Source: Cyanobacteriota bacterium
GTDB taxonomy: Bacteria; Cyanobacteriota; Cyanobacteriia; PCC-6307; Cyanobiaceae
Assembly: GCA_026389265.1 (NCBI GenBank)
Contig: JAPLIE010000096.1
Location: 1 to 33,271 of the forward strand
DNA length: 33,271 nt
Direction of reading: 5' to 3'
The position numbers were made by a program, and so were the translations under genes. The notes under the pieces are model-generated. The model saw only the letters and a list, made by a program, of their open reading frames with translations, ran no database searches and was not told the DNA's origin. Positions 1 through 8,692 of this stretch are shown here, in pieces (positions within the stretch are counted from its first letter, which is position 1; each line of letters starts with the position of its first letter).

Positions 1-78
1 GGCACCCACCATCAGATGATTGCCGGCGTGATCGCCGGCATGGTTGTGATGAGCACGAGCCTTCTCTTTCTGGCCTGA
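1..78 (+). CDS. C-terminal end of an unidentified membrane protein (partial)
   Basis: An open frame runs in from the left edge and ends with TGA at 76-78, giving the last 25 residues of a protein. They start Gly-Thr-His-His-Gln-Met and continue as a hydrophobic stretch rich in Ile, Val, Met and Leu that looks like a final membrane helix. Only one base separates the stop from the ATG of the next gene, so the two are probably co-transcribed. The family cannot be recognised from this fragment. Confidence 0.5.
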   Translation, partial: GTHHQMIAGVIAGMVVMSTSLLFLA

Positions 79-79
79 C

Positions 80-1276
80 ATGAGCAGCCTCCAGCCCTCC
101 CCCGCAGACACCAGCAGCCAGCGATGGGCCTGGTGGCCGCTGCTGCCTCTCTATCCCTATGGCCGTCGTCCCACGCTGATGCGCGAGTTGGTGCCCAACC
201 GGGTCTGGTGCTTCGAGCAACTCCACGGGGTGTGGTATGTGGCGGTACCGATCCGGATGACGGTAGTGAAGGTGGAGGGTGGACTGATGTTGTACGCGCC
301 CCTGGCCGCCACCGAGGAGGTGATCCGAGGCATTCACGCCCTGGAGAACGCACATGGTCCGGTGCTCTCAATCGTGCTGGCCACCTCCTCCGGGCTAGAG
401 CACAAGTTGCCTGTGCCAGCTCTATGCCGTGCCTTCCCCAGGGCCGCCCTGTGGGTGAGCGATCGACAGTGGAGTTTCCCGCTGCAGCTCCCATCCAGTT
501 GGCTTGGCTTCCCGGCAGATCGCACCAAGATCCTTTTTCGTGATGGACTGCCCCATCCTGATCAGTTGAGCTGGATCCCGCTGGGACCGATCAATCTTGG
601 ACTGGGTACGTTCCATGAAGTTGCCTGTCTCGATCACTGCAGCGGCAGTCTTCTGGTCACCGATGCCCTGGTTTCGATGTCCTCTGTGCCTCCGCCGATC
701 TTTGGCCTGGATCCCACCCCTTTGCTGTTCCATGCCAGGGAGAGGGGGGCGGAGGCACTGATCGATTCTCCGCTTCAACGTGTGAAGGGCTGGAAAAGGA
801 TTCTTCTGTTTGCAAATTACTTTCGGCCAGGATCAGTCAGTGTGCCGCATCTATCCGAACTTCTGGCTGACGTTGCACAAGCTGAGCATCGCCAACCGGC
901 TACTCATTTCGGCTTATTCCCATTTCGTTGGTCGGAGCATTGGGAGAATGAGGCAGATCTTTTGATTGCCAACTCCGCAGGCGACATCTCTTTTGGCCTT
1001 GCTCCTGTATTGGAACGCCTTGTATTTGTCCGATCCAAAGGGCCCTTCTTGGCCTGGTTGGGAGCCCTATCAAAGCTGCAGGACGTACGTCAGTTGATAC
1101 CTGCTCACTATGACGCTCCTAAGCCGATCTCCTCAGCCAGCCTTGCTGGACTTGCCCAACGGATCAAACAGCGCACTTGGGCTCCGTCGGAAGGAGCATG
1201 GCAGTTGCTCGCATCCATCGACAGCACGTTGATCGAATGGCGTCTTGTTCCGAAGCAGAATCAAGTTCCAGAATGA
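80..1276 (+). CDS. DUF4336 domain-containing protein
   Basis: This 398-residue protein resembles the DUF4336 family found in cyanobacteria and plant plastids, whose fold is related to metallo-beta-lactamases but whose reaction is unknown. Supporting segments are the N-terminal YPYGRRPTLMRELVPNRVW block, a central VTDALVSM segment, and a C-terminal HYDAPKPI segment near residue 345. There is no signal peptide. The ATG lies one base after the stop of the upstream membrane gene, which supports this start. From about position 780 onward base composition becomes more AT-rich, like the glycosyltransferase island that follows. The gene converges with the GT8 gene, with 47 bases between the stops. 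Family call fairly sure; function unknown. Confidence 0.75.
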   Translation: MSSLQPSPADTSSQRWAWWPLLPLYPYGRRPTLMRELVPNRVWCFEQLHGVWYVAVPIRMTVVKVEGGLMLYAPLAATEEVIRGIHALENAHGPVLSIVLATSSGLEHKLPVPALCRAFPRAALWVSDRQWSFPLQLPSSWLGFPADRTKILFRDGLPHPDQLSWIPLGPINLGLGTFHEVACLDHCSGSLLVTDALVSMSSVPPPIFGLDPTPLLFHARERGAEALIDSPLQRVKGWKRILLFANYFRPGSVSVPHLSELLADVAQAEHRQPATHFGLFPFRWSEHWENEADLLIANSAGDISFGLAPVLERLVFVRSKGPFLAWLGALSKLQDVRQLIPAHYDAPKPISSASLAGLAQRIKQRTWAPSEGAWQLLASIDSTLIEWRLVPKQNQVPE

Positions 1277-1323
1277 TCCGGTTTGGTGGTTTTCCTGACG
1301 ACTTTCCAATGGCTTGCGGAGTT

Positions 1324-2235
1324 TCAGGGATTTCTTACCAATTGGTGGCGGATCATGCACTTGGCTTTAAACACTGTCTGTTGCCATACTTGCTTCCATC
1401 GCGGTGGTGGAATGTCCAGTAGTTCTGTAGCAGCCCATGGAGTTTTTGCTTTGGCATCCAGATAACTTTGCTTCAGAGGATGATTGCAACGTGCATTCCA
1501 TGGCTTCACGGGGCCTGGTCCGGCAAAATGCACGATGGCAGGCGACTTGATCGCAACACGTTCATCAGAATTAAGATCGTCAAACTCAAGTGAATAGCCA
1601 GGTGTCAAGCCAAAAAGATGCGGACAGGCATTCCAGCGATCACCTAAGGCAACCCAGTCATCGGCAAAGACGTGGTTGAGAACATCTTGATCCCAGTGAC
1701 GTAAGCGTTCAGGATACTGGCTCGCAAACGCTCTGCCCCGTTCCAGAAGACCAGATCCTCTCCAACGTTGTAGATCCACCTTCATGATGCCAGCATTGAA
1801 GTAGCCACCATGCTGATAGCCGTGGTCCTTGCAGGAAAGACGATGCTCGGGCACAGCGGCCAACGCTTTGCCATTCAATGGAGTCTTCCACAGGTCATCC
1901 AGGCTATCCGTGATAATGGTATCGGAATCAATGAAGATGACCTTATCGAGTCCTCCCGGCAATAGAACTGGTAAGAGTAGGCGAAAATACGTTGCTACTG
2001 TTGCATGACCGTTGACTGGGAAGCCCTGGAGTGGTTCAGGATTTGCCTGTAAAAAGGAAATCGATGGCAGGAGTCGATGTAGATGGGTTAGTGCAATGCC
2101 AAGGTCTTTCGAATCAGCGTTGTCAGTGATCAGGTAGACGCGCAGGTCACTTCTTTTGTTGCGTTCCCACAGTGACTGGAGCATGGCCACGCAGTGCGGT
2201 AGGTAGTTCCCATCGGTTGCGCAGACGATATCCAT
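1324..2235 (-). CDS. Glycosyltransferase family 8 protein
   Basis: 303 residues with the hallmarks of a GT8 retaining glycosyltransferase, the family of LPS galactosyl/glucosyltransferases and glycogenin. It has an N-terminal nucleotide-sugar segment (MDIVCATDGNYLPH), a metal-binding DxD motif (DSD at about 103-105 within VIFIDSDTII), YFNAGIMKVDL at about 145-155, WDQD at 181-184, and the C-terminal HFAGPGPVKPW at about 236-246. No membrane segment is visible, so it probably acts on the cytoplasmic face on a lipid-linked or LPS-type acceptor. Donor and acceptor cannot be read from sequence. It is the last of three same-strand genes (radical SAM, GT-A-like, GT8), all AT-richer than the surrounding chromosome. 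Confidence 0.85.
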   Translation of the reverse strand: MDIVCATDGNYLPHCVAMLQSLWERNKRSDLRVYLITDNADSKDLGIALTHLHRLLPSISFLQANPEPLQGFPVNGHATVATYFRLLLPVLLPGGLDKVIFIDSDTIITDSLDDLWKTPLNGKALAAVPEHRLSCKDHGYQHGGYFNAGIMKVDLQRWRGSGLLERGRAFASQYPERLRHWDQDVLNHVFADDWVALGDRWNACPHLFGLTPGYSLEFDDLNSDERVAIKSPAIVHFAGPGPVKPWNARCNHPLKQSYLDAKAKTPWAATELLDIPPPRWKQVWQQTVFKAKCMIRHQLVRNP

Positions 2236-2381
2236 CGGTTGGTCAGTGGCTTTACTCAGGCTAGCAGTGGCTTGTCGCCTGCCGGCCTTATTTGACGACG
2301 AGATGCATCAGCGAATGTAAACGTAATCGTGATTAGCAAATGCATATAGGATTGATGGTAAGTCAATCCAGCGAGATATCT

Positions 2382-3281
2382 TTAGCGACTAACGATGGTT
2401 TTAATCGAGGATTTAAGCTGGCTTAGAGCGTGAGAGATTTTTGCTTTAGGCCTCTTATAGAATGGAGTTCTCCAGAAGACATCCTCAATAATACTTTGGA
2501 GTGGTGTGATGGTCTCGCCAAATTCTCTATGGTGAAGAATAATGGTGTTGCGCTTTACGGGCTTCGCCTCGTAATGAATATCCTTAAGGTAATCCGAATA
2601 AGGTAGCATTCTTAATCTGTGCGCAACAATGCCAGCAGCAACTTGATCGCATCGATGTCCACATACACGTGGATCTTGTGAAACTCGAGAGTTGTTATTC
2701 CAAAAGATCTCCTGATATTCATCCCAAGTTTTGATCTTCTCCTTGATACCTCTTGCCGTTATCCCATCTGCCATGATTCGGTGCCATCCATCAAGAAAGC
2801 TGCTGGCCAATTCTGATCTAAAGTTTAGGCCAAGGACTGAACAAGGGATTTCTGGCATTGCAAGGGCTTCCTCCCGACTGACGTTATTCATTGCTAAGGC
2901 ATCATCGCTTGACCATTGTCCCATCATTTGTCCATAATTATTGTTGAAGAAAATATAACCATGCTGTTCAATAGAGCGAAAAACAGGTGCTAGATTCCGA
3001 ATTGCTACGCAAGGCGCATCAATCCAAAGCACTTGCTCATAGCCAAGTTCTTTTGCTTTGATAAAACAATAGGTTTTAAATCCGAACGGCGCTTCAAACT
3101 GATTGGGGCAACCGCTTGGCAGTGATTCATCCCAATAGAGATAATCGCCATCAAAACCGACACGTTTTAGGCTTTCTCCCAGTCGTTGCAGGGTAAGCTT
3201 GAAAACCGGCTTACCCACTCCAAGGCTAATCACGCACTTTTTGGTGCCATTATCTTTTCCCTCAATATGCACAAGCTTCAT
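2382..3281 (-). CDS. Putative GT-A-fold glycosyltransferase-like protein, unclassified
   Basis: A 299-residue protein without a confident family. The pattern resembles GT-A nucleotide-sugar transferases: a central FIKAKELGYEQVLWIDAP segment (WIDAP at 86-90) where a DxD-type metal site would sit at the end of a hydrophobic strand, a Phe/Asn-rich loop at about 110-116, and a CDQVAAGIVAHRLRM segment (211-225) like the acid/base region of several glycosyltransferases. No signal peptide or membrane helix is seen. ATG start. It lies 146 bases upstream of the GT8 gene and 60 bases downstream of the radical SAM gene on the same strand, in notably AT-rich DNA. Alternatives are a polysaccharide-modifying or purely structural protein. 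The transferase role is inferred. Confidence 0.5.
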   Translation of the reverse strand: MKLVHIEGKDNGTKKCVISLGVGKPVFKLTLQRLGESLKRVGFDGDYLYWDESLPSGCPNQFEAPFGFKTYCFIKAKELGYEQVLWIDAPCVAIRNLAPVFRSIEQHGYIFFNNNYGQMMGQWSSDDALAMNNVSREEALAMPEIPCSVLGLNFRSELASSFLDGWHRIMADGITARGIKEKIKTWDEYQEIFWNNNSRVSQDPRVCGHRCDQVAAGIVAHRLRMLPYSDYLKDIHYEAKPVKRNTIILHHREFGETITPLQSIIEDVFWRTPFYKRPKAKISHALSQLKSSIKTIVSR

Positions 3282-3341
3282 GGTAACATCTACGAATCAA
3301 TCCCTTTGGTAGTCAATCTATTTTTAATATTAAATGTGAAT

Positions 3342-4409
3342 CTAATTACTAGTGGGAAAGAGTAAGTTATCTAAGTCGGAATGTAAAGTTTCTTTTATAG
3401 CTTCCTGGATCTCCACTGGTTCTTCATAGCCATAGGTTGCAAAGATATTTATGCCTTTCTGGGTGCATTTGGCGCACAGTTCACTGGTGACGCGAGCTTT
3501 CTGCATGGCCGAATAGCTGTCGTCAAGGTAGTTGCCCAATCTTGGCGAGGAGGGGGATTCCACACAACAGACGGAATAATTGCCATCCATATCGAGGGTG
3601 ACCTGCGAATCACGCATGAAGCATCGCTGGGAGCGATGCGTGCCGATGGCTTGGCTGACCATTTGGGGAGAATATTCGATGTAATCAAACCCATCCGGAA
3701 CGCCCTCAAGGCCCTCAAACATGCGGTCGATTGGCATGTAGTAGGCATGATAAGGTGTGAATTTTAGACCAAGCTTGTCGCAAAAGTGTTTGAAGAGGTG
3801 CACTTCGTGTTTGTTGTCGCGATGCACCAGGTAGCGAACGTCGATATCTTTGTAGCTTTCCCAGTCAGATAGGGTCTCGGAGATTCGGATCAGATTGGCT
3901 AGAACAGGTTCAATGCGTCCACCGCGGTGATTAATTGCATAGGTTTTCTGAGTGAAGCCCGATACGGTGATGGTCAAATTCCAGAGCTTGTATGGTTTTA
4001 ATTTTGACCAGTCGTAATCATGGTTTAAATTAGAGGAAATCCCGCAGGGAATTCCATGCTTAATCGCAATCCCGATCAGATCGTCAAGACGAGAGTGAAG
4101 CGTTGGCTCTGTCCAGTTATACAGTCCCATACGCAGATTGCCACCAGTATCTGCCTTCGCCTTGATGCATATCTTTTCAAACATGTCGGGTTCCATTTCT
4201 CGCAGCGACTGGCCGATGCTATTGGAGAACTCGGGCATACCCACTGGGCAAGCCGTGCAGCGGAGGTTGCAACCGCTCACGACATCGATCCAGAACTCAA
4301 TTGGCTTTTTCTGGACCACGGGTAGTGGATCCTTGATGCCGATCAAGTCCTTGATCTTGTGCTTCACAGATACGGGGACAACCTGTTTTAACGATGAGGT
4401 GAATGCCAT
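3342..4409 (-). CDS. Radical SAM protein with SPASM-like C-terminal cysteine domain
   Basis: 355 residues. The radical SAM [4Fe-4S] motif CxxxCxxC lies at Cys47, Cys51 and Cys54 (SGCNLRCTACPVG). A C-terminal SPASM-like set follows at Cys263, the Cys281-Cys282 pair and Cys312/Cys315 (ELCAKC), with VTLDMDGNYSVCC typical of such domains. Members of this superfamily reduce S-adenosylmethionine to a 5'-deoxyadenosyl radical; SPASM proteins often modify peptides or sugars. No peptide precursor is visible beside it. The linked glycosyltransferases suggest a surface-glycan modification (inference). The ATG at 4409 has a TAGGAT hexamer 24 nt upstream. It probably leads the three-gene cluster. Confidence 0.85.
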   Translation of the reverse strand: MAFTSSLKQVVPVSVKHKIKDLIGIKDPLPVVQKKPIEFWIDVVSGCNLRCTACPVGMPEFSNSIGQSLREMEPDMFEKICIKAKADTGGNLRMGLYNWTEPTLHSRLDDLIGIAIKHGIPCGISSNLNHDYDWSKLKPYKLWNLTITVSGFTQKTYAINHRGGRIEPVLANLIRISETLSDWESYKDIDVRYLVHRDNKHEVHLFKHFCDKLGLKFTPYHAYYMPIDRMFEGLEGVPDGFDYIEYSPQMVSQAIGTHRSQRCFMRDSQVTLDMDGNYSVCCVESPSSPRLGNYLDDSYSAMQKARVTSELCAKCTQKGINIFATYGYEEPVEIQEAIKETLHSDLDNLLFPTSN

Positions 4410-4433
4410 GTAGATTTTTTGATCGATCCGCCA

Positions 4434-4439
4434 ATCCTA
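4434..4439 (-). promoter_or_regulatory. Candidate -10 element of the radical SAM gene
   Basis: On the minus strand this reads TAGGAT, 24 nt before the ATG at 4409. No convincing -35 was found. The spacing matches candidate -10 elements of several other genes in this window. Confidence 0.3.
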
Positions 4440-4557
4440 AAGCACACTCAGGTCAGGAGGATGGTTTGAGGCCGGAACATAGGGGTGTCACAGGAATGTC
4501 AGCTATGGCTGTTCCCATCGGGGCCATGGGATGCCGGTCTCGACCGCCTGGCTGGTT

Positions 4558-4917
4558 TCAGAGCCTGAGCGGGCCAGGGTCGTCGGACTGCAGGGGATCG
4601 GCCTGGCCTGTTCCGATCAAAGCCCCTTCCAGCTCCATCCGCTGCTCCATCTGGCGCAGGAAGTAGCCGGTCATCATGGCAGAGGCCAGTAAACCAGCAA
4701 GGTTGTCGCGGCTGGTCTGGATCTTCACGTCGAATTGCTCGCCCGGCAGCATCCCGAGCAGCCCTTGAACGTTGTGGCGGATGATGTCCTGGATGTCGCC
4801 ACTGGCGGAACGGGCCACCCGCTGGAGCACGTCGGGGGATTGCTCCTGCAGGTACTGGATCAGGGAATTGCCGCTGATCGCCTCGTTGTCGCTGGTCAGG
4901 AACTCCGGATTGAACAT
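4558..4917 (-). CDS. DUF760 domain-containing protein
   Basis: The start is placed at the ATG at 4917 (119 residues, beginning MFNPEFLTSDNEA), because upstream in-frame sequence is unlike protein and a GGGAG precedes this ATG. The protein matches the DUF760 pattern of small cyanobacterial/plastid proteins: SLIQYLQEQSPDVLQRVARS, IIRHNVQGLLGMLPGE, and DNLAGLLASAMMTGYFLRQMEQRM. It has no signal peptide and is predicted soluble and helical. Function is unknown. It lies 74 bases downstream of lepB on the same strand. Confidence 0.75.
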   Translation of the reverse strand: MFNPEFLTSDNEAISGNSLIQYLQEQSPDVLQRVARSASGDIQDIIRHNVQGLLGMLPGEQFDVKIQTSRDNLAGLLASAMMTGYFLRQMEQRMELEGALIGTGQADPLQSDDPGPLRL

Positions 4918-4991
4918 GGGACTCCCGCTCGGCTGGCCAAGTCCCGGGCCAACGCTGGCCCTGGGTTTGCGGAGAACCATACCGCAGCTGA

Positions 4992-5687
4992 TCAGTCTCC
5001 CCCTTTGGGCGTGCTGGAGGAGAACCGTATCGGGCCAAAGCGCTGCAGGGGCCAGTAGCGCCAGAAGGCCGTGCCGATCACCTCCTGACGGGGCAAGGGG
5101 CCCCACACATGGGAGTCGAGGCTGGCGTTTCGGTTGTCCCCCAGCACCAACAGGTGGCCCGGGGGAACCACGACCGGTCCGAATTGATAGTTCATCGGCT
5201 CGGCACCCCAGTCGGGCTCCACGGGGATGCCGTTGCGCAGCAGCCTCCCCCCCAGGATCTCGACCCGGTCACCGGGTCCGGCCATCACGCGTTTGATCAA
5301 CGCCGAGCTGGGGTCATAGCCCGCCTCCACCAGCTGGGCAGGGGGATGGAACACCACCACCGTGCCGGGCTTGAAGTTGCGGCCGAGGTGGGGGCGGACC
5401 TTCTCGACCAGAATTCTGTCCTGCAGCTGGAGGGTGGGAAGCATCGATCCGGATGGGATCCAGCGCGGTTCCACCACCAGCCAGCGCAGCAGCAGCGCCA
5501 CCAACAGCCAGAGAAGCAGGGAGAGCAGCTGACTTCGCATGCCGTCCGTGGGCCCAGTCGCCACGGCTTTGGATTGGCTCGGGCCCCCGGCCCGGGGTCG
5601 CCCAATCGATCCGGACGCTGTCGGGACCTTCCCGATCGGCTCTGAACTGCCGTCGTCCATCGGCGGAGGCCCGTGAGGATGATCCAT
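4992..5687 (-). CDS. lepB: Signal peptidase I
   Basis: Type I signal peptidase (S26), which cleaves signal peptides of exported proteins at the membrane. From the ATG at 5687 it has 231 residues: a Pro/Gly/Ser-rich N-terminal tail, a membrane helix at about 53-72, the catalytic Ser81 in PSGSMLPT, the catalytic Lys132 in ALIKRVMAGPGD, and the family boxes GDNRN (183-187) and DSHVWGP (191-197). A second possible start is the ATG at 5540, which would give 182 residues beginning just before the helix. A GAGAAG stretch and a TAGGAC hexamer lie upstream of 5687, so the longer form is kept, with moderate certainty. It diverges from menD. Confidence 0.9.
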   Translation of the reverse strand: MDHPHGPPPMDDGSSEPIGKVPTASGSIGRPRAGGPSQSKAVATGPTDGMRSQLLSLLLWLLVALLLRWLVVEPRWIPSGSMLPTLQLQDRILVEKVRPHLGRNFKPGTVVVFHPPAQLVEAGYDPSSALIKRVMAGPGDRVEILGGRLLRNGIPVEPDWGAEPMNYQFGPVVVPPGHLLVLGDNRNASLDSHVWGPLPRQEVIGTAFWRYWPLQRFGPIRFSSSTPKGGD

Positions 5688-5713
5688 GCATTCATCTTCT
5701 CGTCCTAGCCGCC

Positions 5714-7666
5714 GTGGCTGCGGAATCTTCCTCTGCCGATCGGGCCGAAGCGAACCTCAGGGCCGCCCTGCTGCTCTTCGGAGCGCTCCTGCGGGCCGGC
5801 CTCGTGCACGCCGTGCTCTGTCCAGGTAGCCGTTCGGCTCCCCTGGCGGTAGCGGCCGGCCTGCTGCAGCGCCGGGGACTTCGCCTGCACACCGCCCTCG
5901 ATGAGCGTTCGGCCGCCTTCTTCGCCCTTGGGCTCGCCCGGGCCACTGGCATGCCCGCTGCCGTGATCACCACCTCCGGGTCGGCGGTGGCCCAGCTGTT
6001 GCCCGCCTGCGTGGAGGCCGACCATGGCGCCATCCCCCTGTTGCTGCTCAGCGCCGACCGACCCGATCGGCTCAAGGGATGCGGCGCCAACCAGAGCGTG
6101 AACCAGGAAGACTTTCTCCGCCACAGCTGCCGCTGGTTCGGCCAGGCATCCGGTACCGGCATGGGGGGGATGGAACCAGCCGCTGTGGAGGCCCTGGCTG
6201 CCGAGGCCTATCTCAGGAGCCTCGGGGGGAACGCAGCGCTTCCGGCTGGCCCCGTGCACCTCAACCTGCCCTTCGAGGAACCCCTCCACGTCGGGGCTGC
6301 GTCTCTGGCCTCGTTGTCCGGCTCCCTCGATGTTGTGGCAGAGCTTCCGCTTGGGCCTGCCCTTCCGGTTGGGGCGGCCACGACCATGCCAGCTCCGGCC
6401 ACCTGCGCTGCCTCCCCGACCAGATCCGCTGATCCGGCCCGGGGCGCTGCCCACGCCCTTCCCACCTGGATCGCGGCGTTCGGTGCTGCCAGCCCCTCAA
6501 TGGCCCTTGTCGCCCTAGATCCCGATCGTCCCGGCGTGGTGGTGGCCGGGCCCTGGCGTGGGCGCCCCCAGGCCTGGGAGGCTCACCTGGAGGGACTGAT
6601 CCGCTGGCAACAGCGGAGCGGCTGGCCTGTGCTCGCCGATCCCCTCTCCGGCCTGCGGGGGCAGGCGCAACTCGCCTGCGTGGGGGGCTACGACCTCCTG
6701 CTGGAGTCCCCGGACCCGGCCCTGGCCCCCACCCAGGTGCTCCGGCTCGGCAGCCTGCCCTCCAGCCGCCGCCTGGAGCGGTGGTTGGCAGGCCTGGATG
6801 CCGAACAGGTGCTCGTGAGCGAAGGGGACCCGCGACCTCTCGATCCCCTGGCGGTGGTGAAGGGCCAATCGGCTGCAGGGATGGGGACCTGGGTGAGCGC
6901 CCAGCTCGCCGGCGACCAGACGGAGCCCCGGCCGGAGGCGGAGGCCCGGCGGGGGCCGGAGGCGGATGGTTCCTGCCGCTGCCTGGCGGAGGCCTGGCGG
7001 GGGGCGGAGGAACGGCTGCAGGCGCTGCTGGATCGGGAGCTCAGCACGTTGGAGGCTGCCGCCAGGCCCTGGAGCGAACCCGCCCTGGCCCGGCGGCTGA
7101 GCCGGCTGCTGCCACCAGGGCTTCCCCTCATGCTGGCCAACAGTTCCCCGGTGCGGGACTGGGAAAGCTTCGCCGATCCCGCCGCTCCACCCCGGCTCCT
7201 GGTGGGCTTTCGGGGGGCCTCGGGGATCGATGGCACCCTCTCGGAGGCCTGTGGGCTGGCGGAGGCCCTGGGCTCCTGCCTCTTGCTCACCGGCGACCTG
7301 GCCCTCCTGCACGATGCCAACGGTTGGCTGTGGCGGCCCCAGCTGCGGGGCCGGCTCACGGTGCTGGTGATCGACAACGGCGGTGGCGGCATCTTCGAGC
7401 AGTTGCCGATCCGCATCGAGCCCGCCGAGTTGCTTGATTTTGATCGTCTTTTCGCGATGCCCCAGCCGGTGGATCCCCTCGCCCTGGCCCAGGCCCACGG
7501 AGTGCCGGCACGTCTGATCACCTCCCCTGCAGCTCTGCCGGAGGATCTGGCCTGGGCCCTGGCCCAGCCCTTCAGCCTGTTGGTGGTGCGTACGGATCGT
7601 CGCCACGATGCCGAGTTGCGCCGCCGGCTGCGCACAATGGCGGCACTCGGTTCCGCCTCCAGATGA
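5714..7666 (+). CDS. menD: 2-succinyl-5-enolpyruvyl-6-hydroxy-3-cyclohexene-1-carboxylate synthase
   Basis: ThDP-dependent MenD, which joins isochorismate and 2-oxoglutarate in menaquinone/phylloquinone synthesis. About 650 residues. Visible signatures are [15 protein letters not shown] near the N-terminus, the catalytic Glu64 in [35 protein letters not shown], and the C-terminal ThDP/Mg site [12 protein letters not shown] (from 527) followed by [14 protein letters not shown]. The start is uncertain. The open frame extends back to an ATG at 5453, but that region is antisense to lepB and unlike MenD. GTG at 5714 puts the first conserved helix about 10 residues in. The middle carries a Pro/Ala/Arg-rich insertion (about residues 215-240 and 400-415) that makes the protein longer than usual. 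It overlaps menB by ATGA. Confidence 0.92.
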   Translation: MAAESSSADRAEANLRAALLLFGALLRAGLVHAVLCPGSRSAPLAVAAGLLQRRGLRLHTALDERSAAFFALGLARATGMPAAVITTSGSAVAQLLPACVEADHGAIPLLLLSADRPDRLKGCGANQSVNQEDFLRHSCRWFGQASGTGMGGMEPAAVEALAAEAYLRSLGGNAALPAGPVHLNLPFEEPLHVGAASLASLSGSLDVVAELPLGPALPVGAATTMPAPATCAASPTRSADPARGAAHALPTWIAAFGAASPSMALVALDPDRPGVVVAGPWRGRPQAWEAHLEGLIRWQQRSGWPVLADPLSGLRGQAQLACVGGYDLLLESPDPALAPTQVLRLGSLPSSRRLERWLAGLDAEQVLVSEGDPRPLDPLAVVKGQSAAGMGTWVSAQLAGDQTEPRPEAEARRGPEADGSCRCLAEAWRGAEERLQALLDRELSTLEAAARPWSEPALARRLSRLLPPGLPLMLANSSPVRDWESFADPAAPPRLLVGFRGASGIDGTLSEACGLAEALGSCLLLTGDLALLHDANGWLWRPQLRGRLTVLVIDNGGGGIFEQLPIRIEPAELLDFDRLFAMPQPVDPLALAQAHGVPARLITSPAALPEDLAWALAQPFSLLVVRTDRRHDAELRRRLRTMAALGSASR

Positions 7667-8529
7667 GCGCAGCGCCCCCCGCCAGCCAACCGGCCCCGGT
7701 GCAGTGGGAAGCCGTAGGCACCTACCGCGACATCCGCTTCCTGCGCAGCGAGGAGGGCATCGCCAGGATCAGCATCAACCGACCGGAAAAGCGCAACGCC
7801 TTCCGACCCGGCACGGTGCAGGAACTCTGTGATGCCTTGTCCCGGGTCCGCGATGACCCCGGCATCGGGGTGGTGCTGTTCACCGGCGACGGCCCCGCCG
7901 CCGATGGGGTGTGGGCCTTCTGCGCCGGTGGCGACCAGAGCGTGCGGGGCGACGGGGGGTACCTCGACGACACGGGCCTGCCCCGACTCAACGTGCTCGA
8001 CCTGCAGCGCCTGATCCGCAGCTTGCCCAAGGTGGTGATCGCCCTGGTGGCCGGCTACGCGATCGGCGGTGGCCAGGTGCTTCACCTGCTCTGCGACCTC
8101 AGCCTGGCGGCGGATAACGCCGTCTTCGGCCAGACCGGGCCCCGGGTGGGCAGCTTTGACGCGGGCTTCGGCGCCGGTTACCTGGCCCGGGTGGTGGGGC
8201 AGCGCAAGGCCCGGGAGATCTGGTTTCTCTGCCGCCGCTACGACGCTTGTGAAGCCCTGGCCATGGGGTTGGTGAATGCGGTGGTTCCCTTGGAGCGTCT
8301 GGAGGCCGAAGGGGTGGCCTGGGCCCGGGAGGTGCTGGCCCACAGCCCCACGGCGATCCGCTGCCTGAAGGCGGCCTTCAATGCCGAAACCGACGGACTG
8401 GCCGGCATCCAGGAGCTGGCGGGGCAGGCCACCCATCTCTTTTACCGGACCGCCGAGGGCCAAGAGGGACGCAATGCCTTCCTGGAGAAGCGGGATCCCG
8501 ATTTTTCCCAGAGTGGGTGGTTGCCGTGA
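7663..8529 (+). CDS. menB: 1,4-dihydroxy-2-naphthoyl-CoA synthase
   Basis: 288-residue crotonase-fold MenB, which cyclises o-succinylbenzoyl-CoA to 1,4-dihydroxy-2-naphthoyl-CoA in phylloquinone synthesis. Features in order: [15 protein letters not shown] (35-49), oxyanion-loop FCAGGDQ (87-92), AIGGG (133-137), and [14 protein letters not shown] (157-170), which is the MenB-specific active-site segment. The C-terminus ([14 protein letters not shown]) is also typical. The ATG overlaps the menD stop as ATGA, indicating translational coupling. Pathway neighbour and sequence agree, so the call is firm. Confidence 0.96.
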   Translation: MSAAPPASQPAPVQWEAVGTYRDIRFLRSEEGIARISINRPEKRNAFRPGTVQELCDALSRVRDDPGIGVVLFTGDGPAADGVWAFCAGGDQSVRGDGGYLDDTGLPRLNVLDLQRLIRSLPKVVIALVAGYAIGGGQVLHLLCDLSLAADNAVFGQTGPRVGSFDAGFGAGYLARVVGQRKAREIWFLCRRYDACEALAMGLVNAVVPLERLEAEGVAWAREVLAHSPTAIRCLKAAFNAETDGLAGIQELAGQATHLFYRTAEGQEGRNAFLEKRDPDFSQSGWLP

Positions 8530-8692
8530 CGTTCGTCAGCCTCTGGCCGGGCTGGGTAAGGTGCGCCTTGCTCAAAACTTTGGCCGCCTTCCGGGATCCG
8601 TGTTCGCTTCATCGCTCAGGCCCGTGCTGGGCGGGCTTGGCCACCGGCTTCGTCCGCTGGCGGGGAGCAGCTTCTCCCTGGCCCGTTGGCCC

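Noticed and set aside
5453-5713. Extended N-terminus for MenD from the ATG at 5453
   Set aside because: The extra 87 residues are antisense to the lepB coding region and have no MenD character.
6688-8463. 591-residue open frame on the minus strand opposite menD/menB
   Set aside because: Its translation is low-complexity and unlike any family, while both opposite genes are firmly identified; it is a GC-rich antisense shadow.
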